A stretch of DNA of 22,548 bases from Pseudomonadota bacterium (lineage in GTDB: Bacteria > Pseudomonadota > Gammaproteobacteria > Burkholderiales > Burkholderiaceae_B). The stretch is taken from the NCBI GenBank assembly GCA_023386765.1, contig JAEWJD010000036.1, positions 1 through 22,548 on the forward strand. Direction: 5' to 3'. The notes below the pieces were generated by a model. That model was not told where the DNA came from and made no database searches. It saw only the letters and a program-made list of their open reading frames with translations. Every line of letters starts with the position of its first letter. The first letter of the stretch is position 1. Made by a program: the position numbers and the translations under genes. Shown in pieces: positions 15,947 through 21,928 of the stretch.

Positions 15947-16625
15947 GGCCCCCCCCTGCAAGCGCCACGCTGAACCGATCCAGCGCATGTTTTGCCAGGG
16001 CGTAGCCCTCTTTGTGATCGCCCGCACCGTGCATGGCCGTGCTGGCCAAGTATTGGGCGGCGACCAGCAGAGAGCGCCGGGGTGCGTCCAGGCGACCACG
16101 TTGGCCTGACCCGATACCGACGGTCTTGTTTACCAATCGGTTGATATTGAGGTGCGCGTATTTGGCATTGGCCGACTGCCCGGCCAGGGCGCTGATTTCG
16201 TCGTGCAGTGCGTGATAGGTCGGCAGGTACTCGGTGCGGGTCATGTCCTGCGCTTGGCGAGCCTCGCTGAAGGCTTTGATCAAACGCACCTTAAGCGCCC
16301 GCACGGTGGCCGTGTTCCGGCTGTAGGTCAGCAGCAGATACGCCTGATCTTCGTTCAGCATGGCGTATTTTTCCGGCTGTCCGCGCACCTGTGTTTCTCC
16401 GGTTTGAAAGCGGAGTATTCCCAGCTCGCGGAAGTCGCTGATATAGCGGGTCAGCAGCTCACGCACATGCTGGTGCGTATTGGCCAGGTGCTGGGCTAGT
16501 ACGCGGCTATCAATGCGCGGTTCGTCCTTGACCTTGTGCAAGGTCAGCGCGGTATCATCTGCGTTGGTCGTCGGGGTCGCGCTCTTGCCGGAGTCGCGGC
16601 CCATTTCTTTGGTGGTCGTCGCCAT
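15936..16625 (-). CDS. Rha-family phage regulatory protein
   Basis: A 229-residue protein with a Rha-type N-terminal domain at about residues 38-120: SRVLAQHLANTHQHVRELLT, then FRFQ-like LRFQTGETQVRGQPEKYAML and NEDQAYLLLTYSRNTATVRA, ending LKVRLIKAF. Rha proteins of lambdoid phages and islands interfere with phage growth or regulate prophage genes. The C-terminal half is Ala/His-rich and helical and less conserved. The ATG at 16625 follows a GGAGGG and lies 3 bases after the stop of the AlpA gene, so AlpA, Rha and the short HTH gene form one minus-strand operon. DNA binding is assumed, not shown. Confidence 0.86.
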   Translation of the reverse strand: MATTTKEMGRDSGKSATPTTNADDTALTLHKVKDEPRIDSRVLAQHLANTHQHVRELLTRYISDFRELGILRFQTGETQVRGQPEKYAMLNEDQAYLLLTYSRNTATVRALKVRLIKAFSEARQAQDMTRTEYLPTYHALHDEISALAGQSANAKYAHLNINRLVNKTVGIGSGQRGRLDAPRRSLLVAAQYLASTAMHGAGDHKEGYALAKHALDRFSVALAGGGHAG

Positions 16626-16628
16626 GTG

Positions 16629-16922
16629 TCAGCCCTCCATTGCGGGGGCGTTGGCAGCCTGCCATGCGACAGGATCAGCCAGCCATGCACGAACGTCGGC
16701 CACCGGCCAGGCGCTCACACGCGGCGACAGCTTGACGGGTTTCGGGAATCGCCCTTGCGCGGCCCAGGCCCAGATAGTGGACTTGGCCACACCGCAAACC
16801 GCCGATGCAATCGGCAGGCGCACAGAGCCCGTAGCGGGTAGTGCGGCGGTGTAGGTTTCGGTGGTGTGTACCGGCTTAGTAGACGGTGCGGTACGACCCG
16901 GTTTGGTGATGGCGGTTTGCAT
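16629..16922 (-). CDS. AlpA-family regulator/excisionase-like protein
   Basis: A 97-residue small DNA-binding protein. After a Thr/Pro-rich N-terminus (1-32) comes the MerR-like HTH of AlpA proteins: VRLPIASAVCGVAKSTIWAW, then AAQGRFPKPVKLSPRVSAWP and VADVRAWL (about 34-81). AlpA proteins of P4-type elements activate the integrase or act as excisionase. ATG 16922 has AGGAG 11 bases upstream. It heads the AlpA-Rha-HTH operon. Just upstream lies an array of CCCTTAGGG-like repeats that may be its operator. Its natural partner would be the integrase, which here is broken. Confidence 0.85.
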   Translation of the reverse strand: MQTAITKPGRTAPSTKPVHTTETYTAALPATGSVRLPIASAVCGVAKSTIWAWAAQGRFPKPVKLSPRVSAWPVADVRAWLADPVAWQAANAPAMEG

Positions 16923-16967
16923 CGCTGCTGCGCTCCTGTTAGGTGGTGACAGGAGGCAGAGTGCGGG

Positions 16968-17075
16968 CTTAGGGTGGGCCTAGGGCAACACCCTTAGGGC
17001 GGAGGGTGATGGTCACAATTGACCCTATGGGTTGCTGAAACCCGCGTGAATGTTGAGTTTTGACCCTTAGGGTCA
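16968..17075. promoter_or_regulatory. Iterated CCCTTAGGG palindromes upstream of alpA-like gene
   Basis: Five copies, perfect or degenerate: CTTAGGGT (16968-16975), CCTAGGG (16979-16985), CCCTTAGGG (16991-16999), CCCTATGGG (17023-17031) and CCCTTAGGGT (17064-17073). The last lies in a perfect 15-bp dyad, TGACCCTTAGGGTCA (17061-17075), and the fourth in TGACCCTATGGGTT. They fill the 158 bp between the AlpA start and the end of the next gene. Most likely operators for an element-encoded regulator. Confidence 0.6.
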
Positions 17076-17080
17076 GCCGT

Positions 17081-17899
17081 CTATTTTCCTCTGCTGAATG
17101 GCATTGCTATGCGATCTACTGCGTAAGCAGTCGGTCTTTTTAGGTCGCTATCCTGTTGCATAATCCACTCCACTATCTGCTCTTTCGGGGGGCGCATATC
17201 GGGATCTCTGTAATCCCGTTCCGTGCTCAGAAATTCCTTTTGTACTGCTGAAACCATTCTTAACAGTGGGGTTTCGTACACGAAAGACAAATTGCTTTTC
17301 TGAGTCTGTTGTTGGGCTGGGGATATGACTTCTATCGTAGCCGCCTCAGGTTGCATACGCACCAACTCAGCCTTGAGGCGCTCGACTTCCCCTCTCGTTT
17401 CACATAATTGCTGCACTAAGTCAGCATTGCGCTGCTGTAGTTCTGAATCGTTCAGTCTTATCGCTGGCTCAAACTTCCAGGGCAGCGGCCTGCTGATTTG
17501 CAACTCATCGCACCAATAGCAAAATTCTTTTGCGTCGATAAGAGATCGAATCGTGTCATCTACTCGTGTTTCAAAAACTTGGAGCCTGCCCATGTCGATT
17601 GCCTCGTTCAGCAAGGCGCTGTACATCTCGTAGTCGGGGACATTCATGCCGTAGCCCGTTACTGAGTGCGCTTCAGAAAATGGGTCAACGTTTGCTAGTG
17701 CGCAGGCGGCTTCGAATTGACCCAATCGTCGGCGAAGGGAGAGTGTTAGTTTCCAGCCCGGCATCTGCGTCAATGGCTCTGAAACAGAGCGACATTTTTC
17801 TTGCTGTTGAAAATCTATGGTAAGCCCGTGTTTTCCAAGCGTTTTTAGGATGTCTTCTTTGCGAAACCCGATGCTGTCAAAATCAGAATGGTATGTCAT
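17081..17899 (-). CDS. Hypothetical island protein with coiled coil
   Basis: A 272-residue protein that I do not recognise as a named family. Residues 1-145 form a mixed alpha/beta region ending in EFCYWCDELQISRPLPWKF; a similar aromatic/Leu-Pro pattern occurs in other phage-island proteins. Residues about 150-184 look like a coiled coil (LQQRNADLVQQLCETRGEVE). The C-terminal 55 residues (RPPKEQIVEWIMQQDSDLKR and then AYAVDRIAMP) look like a small helical, possibly DNA-binding module. No signal peptide or membrane segment. ATG 17899 has a GGAG 6 bases upstream and overlaps the end of the preceding gene by 17 bases. Lower GC than neighbours suggests foreign origin. A role in element regulation is only a guess. 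Confidence 0.75.
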   Translation of the reverse strand: MTYHSDFDSIGFRKEDILKTLGKHGLTIDFQQQEKCRSVSEPLTQMPGWKLTLSLRRRLGQFEAACALANVDPFSEAHSVTGYGMNVPDYEMYSALLNEAIDMGRLQVFETRVDDTIRSLIDAKEFCYWCDELQISRPLPWKFEPAIRLNDSELQQRNADLVQQLCETRGEVERLKAELVRMQPEAATIEVISPAQQQTQKSNLSFVYETPLLRMVSAVQKEFLSTERDYRDPDMRPPKEQIVEWIMQQDSDLKRPTAYAVDRIAMPFSRGK

Positions 17900-18173
17900 A
17901 CGGGTCTCCGTCGAAGGAGCTAGTATTTACAACATGATTGAGTAGCTCCATCGCCTTGACTCCACTTCCCGAAGAAATCGTTGTGATTCCACCTAGTCGG
18001 CTGTACTGAGCCCAATCAATAGTGCGCCGCTCAGCCGCTAAAACTTGTGCCAAAGCCGTTGCGGCTTCTGCCAAAGAGCAGCCATCACCTTGTTGTGTCA
18101 TTGCTTCCAGCAATTCATGCAGACTTATAAAGTCCGCTCGCTGGGATGCGAGAAAATCCTTAACTGCTGACAT
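17883..18173 (-). CDS. Small hypothetical island protein
   Basis: Ninety-six residues without a recognised family. The N-terminal 50 residues are helical (VKDFLASQRADFISLHELLE, then SLAEAATALAQVLAAERRTI), with a layout that could be a small winged-helix or helix bundle; the tail is Ser/Gly-rich and acidic, ending in SFDGDPYDIPF. Soluble. It overlaps the next gene by 17 bases, so the two are very likely co-translated. Its ribosome site (AGGG) lies in the loop of a small hairpin ACGCAT/ATGCGT directly before the start. Upstream is a larger hairpin and the broken integrase. Confidence 0.68.
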   Translation of the reverse strand: MSAVKDFLASQRADFISLHELLEAMTQQGDGCSLAEAATALAQVLAAERRTIDWAQYSRLGGITTISSGSGVKAMELLNHVVNTSSFDGDPYDIPF

Positions 18174-18175
18174 TT

Positions 18176-18193
18176 ACGCATCGCCCTATGCGT
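18176..18193 (-). promoter_or_regulatory. Hairpin holding the ribosome site of the small hypothetical gene
   Basis: ACGCAT/ATGCGT form a 6-bp stem with loop AGGGCG on the minus strand; the loop carries the only plausible Shine-Dalgarno for ATG 18173. This may modulate translation. Confidence 0.4.
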
Positions 18194-18208
18194 CGCCCAA
18201 TAGAAATA

Positions 18209-18267
18209 GGTGCCAGCACCAAGCCGGTGGACACTCCGGCCTTTCGGGGATCAGCCTAGGTGCTGGC
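18209..18267. ncRNA. Candidate structured RNA element in the island leader
   Basis: GCCAGCACC (18212-18220) and GGTGCTGGC (18259-18267) form a perfect 9-bp closing stem. Inside lie GCCGG/CCGGC (18223-18227/18236-18240) or alternatively CTCCG/CGGGG, so two mutually exclusive inner folds are possible. The 5' arm can also pair within itself (GGTGC-CA-GCACC). It lies in the leader of the unknown gene pair. It recalls the small antisense or immunity RNAs of P1/P4-type phages (C4 and CI), but I cannot confirm a family or the transcribed strand. Confidence 0.35.
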
Positions 18268-18320
18268 GTAAGTCGATACCACCCTGTATGGATCTAGATT
18301 CTACTGTACGTATGGACAGG

Positions 18321-18329
18321 TTATCCACA
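18321..18329 (+). other. Perfect DnaA-box-like sequence
   Basis: TTATCCACA equals the strongest E. coli DnaA box. It stands alone in the non-coding stretch 18174-18394 between the unknown gene pair and the broken integrase. One box does not make an origin; chance occurrence is possible. Confidence 0.3.
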
Positions 18330-18394
18330 GGCTGACTAGAACGCCAGCAGCTATAAGGCGCCCTGGTTAATTTTTACTTGTGACCTGTTATGCC

Positions 18395-19506
18395 TCACCC
18401 CTGCCTTTGCAGGGGCACCACGTTACCGTCCACGCGCAGCACATCCAGGTAATTGGCCCAAGCCTGCATCATGGCGCGGCGCTCTTTGATGAACTTGGTT
18501 CGGTTGTAGGCCGCGCCTAGGGCGTCCGGCACCTTGTGGGCTAGCTGGTGCTTGATTACCTCTGGCTTGTGGTTCAGTTCTTCGTGCAGGATGGTTCGCG
18601 CCATCGCCCGGAAGCCGTGCCCGGTGATCTCGGTACGGGTGTCGTAGCCCATGCGGCGCAAGGCGGCATTGATGGCCGCACCGCTCATGGGGCGTTCATG
18701 GCCACGCGCTCCCGGAAAGACATAGCGCCACTCGGCTCGTTCCTGGTCAATATCTGCCCATTCGGCAGTGCGCAGCTCGCCAGGGCGGACAAAGAGCATA
18801 GGAGCCAGGCGCAAGGCGCACAGCACCGGGAAGGTGCCAGAAAAGGCGCTGATAGCCCGCAGCAACTCCCCTATCTCGGCGGGCTTGATGATTGCCGCAA
18901 AGTGGGTTGTCTCGGTGGGCGGAATTGCGCCTATCAGGTCGCGGGTCGGCCTTGCAATGGCCCTCTTTGATGGCGTACCGGAAAACCATGCTGATCTTGC
19001 TTCACACCTTATGGGCGGTGTGGCGTGCTCCTCTGCTGTCTATGCGGCACAGCACGGCCAGGATCTCAGGGGCGTCTATCTCGGTAATAGGCCGCCATCC
19101 CAGCCAGGGGAGCACGTCGTTTCGCATCCGGGCCAGGGCGTGGGCATAGGTGCTCGTGCTGACAGTCTGTTGATGTTCAGCCAGCCAGCCAGGCCCGCGC
19201 CACGGCCTCAAGCGAGTTTGCCGCCGCCAGCCGGGCCGCCCGCTTGTCTACCTTCTTTTGTTCACCTGGGTCGGTGCCGTTGGCCAGGAGCTTGCGGGTC
19301 TCTTGGTGAGCGTTGCGGGCATCGGCCAGGGCGGTTTCTGGGTAGACACCCAGGGCCAGCACCTTTTCCTTGCCAGCATGGCGATATTTCCAGCGCCAAT
19401 ACTTCCCTGCTTGGTTGACCAGCAGGTACAGGCCGCCCCCATCCGCCAGTTCGTAGGGCTTCGCGGCAGGCTTGGCTTGTCGGAACGCGGTGTCAGTCAG
19501 GGGCAT
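18395..19506 (-). pseudogene. P4-type tyrosine integrase, disrupted
   Basis: Remnant of a tyrosine recombinase of about 400 residues. The N-terminal DUF4102-like arm-binding region is intact from ATG 19506 (MPLTDTAFRQAKPAAKPYEL and then ADGGGLYLLVN). Four lesions follow. First, AGCC is present three times at 19179-19190 where two restore the frame (plus 4 bases). Second, an in-frame TGA at 19002-19004 stands between HKV and SKISMVFRYAIKEG. Third, a frame change lies near 18940-18945 between CKADP and DLIGAIPP. Fourth, about 30 codons expected between WRYV and FPGARG are absent near 18719-18730; in relatives this segment holds the catalytic lysine. The Arg (RPGELR), HGFRA and LAH motifs and the Tyr in AAYNRTKF remain. 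Gene next to tRNA-Thr, as usual for this family. Non-functional. Confidence 0.9.
18398..18415 (-). terminator. Hairpin at the 3' end of the integrase remnant
   Basis: CCCCTGC/GCAGGGG (7 bp, loop of 4) overlaps the last codons of the integrase remnant. On the minus strand it is not followed by a clear T-run, so it is a weak terminator candidate. Confidence 0.3.
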
Positions 19507-19613
19507 GGTGGGGGTATTTTTTCTGGGGGTATGGCGAAAAAGGCGAGACACCCCCAAAAGCGCCCCCGGTAGATGGGGGTATGGCAATAGACAACCTCAG
19601 ACCATCGCAGACA

Positions 19614-19632
19614 ACAAAAAACCCGCAGAGCG
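19614..19632. repeat. Candidate att repeat, right copy, inside the tRNA-Thr terminator
   Basis: ACAAAAAACCCGCAGAGCG matches 15675-15693 in 18 of 19 bases. It is also the distal arm and T-run of the tRNA-Thr terminator, so excision through it would leave that terminator whole. Confidence 0.4.
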
Positions 19633-19653
19633 TTGATTTCTGCGGGTTTTGTG
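19614..19653 (-). terminator. Rho-independent terminator of tRNA-Thr
   Basis: Stem AAACCCGCAG/CTGCGGGTTT with an 11-base loop, followed on the minus strand by a T-run (TTTTTTGTTG). It lies about 30 bases after the tRNA 3' end. Confidence 0.8.
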
Positions 19654-19683
19654 TACTACCTGAGACGACGGTAGATGGGTATT

Positions 19684-19759
19684 TGGTGCCGGTGAAAGGA
19701 ATCGAACCCTCGACCTTCTCATTACAAGTGAGCTGCTCTACCAACTGAGCTACACCGGC
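19684..19759 (-). tRNA. tRNA-Thr (anticodon TGT)
   Basis: A 76-nt tRNA with encoded CCA. Acceptor stem GCCGGTG/CACCGGC, D-arm AGCTCAGTTGGTAGAGC, anticodon loop CTTGTAA and T-arm GGGTTCGATTCC are intact. The anticodon TGT lies at 19726-19724. The gene borders the decayed island and is the probable integration landmark; it is undamaged. Confidence 0.97.
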
Positions 19760-19763
19760 CAGA

Positions 19764-19795
19764 CGATCCCGCCGTGATGGCGGGATCGCATTGTA
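19764..19795 (-). promoter_or_regulatory. tRNA-Thr -10 element and leader hairpin
   Basis: TACAAT (19795-19790) is a good -10 for tRNA-Thr; no matching -35 is visible. Directly after it a perfect 10-bp stem CGATCCCGCC/GGCGGGATCG with a 5-base loop (19764-19788) ends 4 bases before the mature tRNA. It may end sspB transcripts or shape 5' processing of the tRNA. Confidence 0.4.
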
Positions 19796-19821
19796 AACAA
19801 ACTGCGCGGCAGGCCGGGCGT

Positions 19822-20274
19822 TTATTTGACGATCGTCAGGCGCGGGCGCTTGGGTTCGTCATCGCCGTCGGAGGGGCCGTCGGGCAGCGTGTCGCTGTCG
19901 GGGCTGTCGACGGGCGTGGCGGCGGCGGGCGCCGCCTCATCGTCGTGCACGGGCGGTTCGTAGGGTTGCACCTCGAAGCCCATGCCGGCGCCGGTCTCGC
20001 GCGCATAGATGGCACTGACCGCGCCCACCGGCACCAGGACGCTTTCCGTCACGCCGCCGAACCGGGCTTGGAATTCGATGAATTCATTGCCCAGCAGCAG
20101 CTTGTTGGTGGCCAGGGTGCCGACGTTCAGGGTGATCTGCCCGTCACGCACGTGGCCCATGGGGACCAGCGTGTGTTCGTCGACCTGCACGGTCAGGTAC
20201 GGCGTGTAGCCGTTGTCGGTACACCATTCGTGCAGGGCGCGGATCAGATACGGTTTGGTCGAGGTTTCGCCCAT
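19822..20274 (-). CDS. sspB: ClpXP protease specificity-enhancing factor SspB
   Basis: A 150-residue adaptor that binds SsrA-tagged proteins and delivers them to ClpXP. The substrate-binding domain (about 1-105) shows TSTKPYLIRALHEWCTDNGY, then TPYLTVQVD, VRDGQITLNV and FGGVTESVLVPVGAVSAIYA. An acidic, Ala/Pro-rich linker of about 35 residues follows, ending in the ClpX-binding tail RPRLTIVK, which matches the XB motif of E. coli SspB. The ATG at 20274 has AGAGGG upstream and starts at the family N-terminus; the longer open frame lies in sspA. It follows sspA by 11 bases, the usual operon. Confident call. Confidence 0.96.
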   Translation of the reverse strand: MGETSTKPYLIRALHEWCTDNGYTPYLTVQVDEHTLVPMGHVRDGQITLNVGTLATNKLLLGNEFIEFQARFGGVTESVLVPVGAVSAIYARETGAGMGFEVQPYEPPVHDDEAAPAAATPVDSPDSDTLPDGPSDGDDEPKRPRLTIVK

Positions 20275-20285
20275 GACCTGCCCTC

Positions 20286-20897
20286 TTAGCGACGCATGAC
20301 TTTTTCGGACGGCGTCAGTGCCTCGATGTAGGCCGGGCGCGAGAAGATGCGTTCGGCGTACTTCTGCAGCGGCGCAGCGTTCTTGGGCAGTTCGATGCCG
20401 TAGTGATCCAGGCGCCACAGCAGCGGTGCCACGGCGACGTCCAGCATGGAGAACTCTTCGCCCAGCATGAACTTGTTCTTGAGCAGCAGCGGCGCGAGTT
20501 GCGCCAGGCGGTCGCGGATCGACTGGCGGGCCTGCACGAGACGCTTGTCGTCAGGCTTGGCGCTGCGGTCTTCGAGGATGGAGACGTGGCTGAACAGCTC
20601 TTTCTCGAAGTTGAACAGGAACAGGCGGGTGCGCGCGCGCATGACGGGGTCAGCCGGCATGAGCTGCGGGTGCGGGAAGCGCTCGTCGATGTACTCGTTG
20701 ATGATGTTCGACTCGTACAGGATGAGGTCGCGCTCGACCAGGATGGGGACCTGGCCGTAGGGGTTCATGACGGAGATGTCTTCCGGCTTGTTATAGAGGT
20801 CGATGTCGCGGATCTCGAAATCCATCCCTTTTTCGAACAGCACGAAACGGCAACGTTGCGAAAACGGGCAAGTGGTTCCGGAGTAGAGCACCATCAT
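20286..20897 (-). CDS. sspA: Stringent starvation protein A (RNA polymerase-associated)
   Basis: A 203-residue protein with glutathione-transferase fold that binds RNA polymerase and helps cells in stationary phase and acid stress. The N-terminal thioredoxin-like domain begins MMVLYSGTTCPFSQRCRFVL; NPYGQVPILVERDLILYESN follows, and the surface motif PHP needed for SspA activity in E. coli is kept at residues 75-77. The C-terminal helical domain contains FMLGEEFSMLDVAVAPLLWR. ATG 20897 was chosen over the adjacent ATG 20894 because AAGGA stands 9 bases before it; they differ by one residue. Upstream lies the petC gene, with a hairpin in the leader. Confidence 0.96.
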   Translation of the reverse strand: MMVLYSGTTCPFSQRCRFVLFEKGMDFEIRDIDLYNKPEDISVMNPYGQVPILVERDLILYESNIINEYIDERFPHPQLMPADPVMRARTRLFLFNFEKELFSHVSILEDRSAKPDDKRLVQARQSIRDRLAQLAPLLLKNKFMLGEEFSMLDVAVAPLLWRLDHYGIELPKNAAPLQKYAERIFSRPAYIEALTPSEKVMRR

Positions 20898-20918
20898 GGC
20901 GGTAAGTCCTTGTATTGA

Positions 20919-20959
20919 AAAGCGAAAGGCCAGCTCCGTCATGGGGACGGGCGCTGGCC
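20919..20959 (-). terminator. Hairpin with T-rich tail in the sspA leader
   Basis: GGCCAGC/GCTGGCC (20928-20934/20953-20959) encloses CCGTC/GACGG (20936-20940/20946-20950). On the minus strand TTTCGCTTTTC follows. It could end the petABC transcript, but it stands only 30 bases before the sspA start, leaving no room for a promoter after it. Confidence 0.5.
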
Positions 20960-21048
20960 CCGAATGCCAGGCAACGACAGGGAGTGGTCCTCTCTGTGCA
21001 AGACCGACCGGCGCTTGCACGCTGGCCGGTTCGGCGGGGCCTCATAAG

Positions 21049-21900
21049 TTAGCGTACATGTTTCCAGTAGGCTGCGTTCAGGCGCCAGGCGACCAACAGG
21101 AAAAGGCCCAGAAAGATCATCACCCCGATCCCCAGTTGGATACGGAAGTGGCGAACCGGCTCGGCCATCCAGGTCATGAAGGCGGTCAGATCCGCGATAT
21201 CGCGGTCGTAGGCGGCTGCGCGCGCGGGATCCAGGGCCTTGAACACTGCCTCGGGCATGGCCGCCTGGCCCTCTTCGGGCGTGGCGGGCCTGGCCGTAGA
21301 CATGGCATAACCCTGTACATCATACAACGTTGTCACCTTTTCCCAGCGATTGTCCCCACCCGGTCCTGGAGTTTCGCGTACGAAAACCCGCTTGAGCTCG
21401 CGCGGGCCCTGCCTTTCCCAGAGCGCGTGGGGCATGGCGGTGCCGGGCGCCAGCAGGTTGTTCCAGCCGGTGAGCGTGCTGCTGTCGCGATAGAAGGAGC
21501 GCAGATAGGTGTACAGATAGTCGCTGCCGCTGGCGCCGCCGGTGGTGGATTTGGCGCGTGCGATGACGGACAGATCCGGCGGCGTGATGCCGAACCATTT
21601 GCGGGCCTCTTCGGGCGTCATGGCGATGCGCATGGGGTCGCTGGTGCTTTCGCCGGTGAACAGCAGGTTGTCACGGATCTGTTGTTCGCTCAGGCCCAGC
21701 TCCTGCAGCGTGTTGTAACGCACCGCCTGGGCGCTGTGGCAGGTCAGGCAGTAGTTGATGAACAGTCTGGCGCCGTTCTGCAGCGAAGCCAGGTCGTGCG
21801 ATGAGCGCGGCGCGCGCTCCGGCGTCATGGCGGGGGCAGCCGCCTGTGCGCCGGCACAGGCAAGCAGCAGGGTCAGCGCGGCCATCAGTGTCTTGATCAT
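21049..21900 (-). CDS. petC: Cytochrome c1 of the bc1 complex
   Basis: A 283-residue heme-bearing subunit of ubiquinol:cytochrome c oxidoreductase (complex III). A signal peptide covers residues 1-20 (cleavage after AQA). The heme c site CLTCH is at 51-55 in the family context ARLFINYCLTCHSAQAVRYN. Further family stretches are FTGESTSDPMRIAM, ARKWFGITPPDLSVIARAKS and DYLYTYLRSFYRD. A single C-terminal membrane anchor follows (LGIGVMIFLGLFLLVAWRLN), with the positive end in the cytoplasm. ATG 21900 follows AAAGGA. The gene lies 28 bp after petB, the normal petABC order; petA would be to the right, outside the window. Confidence 0.96.
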   Translation of the reverse strand: MIKTLMAALTLLLACAGAQAAAPAMTPERAPRSSHDLASLQNGARLFINYCLTCHSAQAVRYNTLQELGLSEQQIRDNLLFTGESTSDPMRIAMTPEEARKWFGITPPDLSVIARAKSTTGGASGSDYLYTYLRSFYRDSSTLTGWNNLLAPGTAMPHALWERQGPRELKRVFVRETPGPGGDNRWEKVTTLYDVQGYAMSTARPATPEEGQAAMPEAVFKALDPARAAAYDRDIADLTAFMTWMAEPVRHFRIQLGIGVMIFLGLFLLVAWRLNAAYWKHVR

Positions 21901-21928
21901 GCAGGGTCCTTTCGGGCGTCCGGGGCGC

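Larger units (their letters stand above)
15675..19632. mobile_element. Decayed integrative element (P4-type island or satellite remnant) next to tRNA-Thr
   Basis: About 4 kb between the LysR gene and tRNA-Thr carries a broken P4-type integrase, two genes without recognised function, an AlpA-type regulator, a Rha-family regulator and a short HTH protein, all on the minus strand. The part with the unknown genes is visibly less GC-rich than its surroundings. The limits given are the outer ends of two 19-bp near-identical repeats. No replication, capsid or terminase genes are present. The element is probably unable to move because its integrase is broken. Confidence 0.65.
19510..19682. repeat. 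Iterated ATACCC(CC)A motifs between tRNA-Thr and integrase start
   Basis: On the minus strand ATACCCCC occurs at 19517-19510, 19532-19525 and 19582-19575, and ATACCC at 19682-19677. The last two share the longer ATACCC(CC)ATCTACCG. The spacing and place suggest arm-type sites for the integrase or an operator for its gene (inference). Confidence 0.45.

Noticed and set aside
16968..17075. CRISPR-like array
   Set aside because: The repeats are short palindromes with irregular spacing of 4 to 33 bases, and no cas genes are present.
18209..18267. Retron msr/msd region
   Set aside because: No reverse transcriptase gene lies nearby.
18395..18865. Short functional integrase from the TTG at 18865
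   Set aside because: It holds only the C-terminal part, lacks the catalytic lysine segment and the arm-binding domain, and is clearly the 3' piece of a broken gene.
19493..19744. 83-codon minus-strand frame through tRNA-Thr
   Set aside because: Its first 20 residues are the translated tRNA and the rest is the terminator and repeat region, a common artefact.
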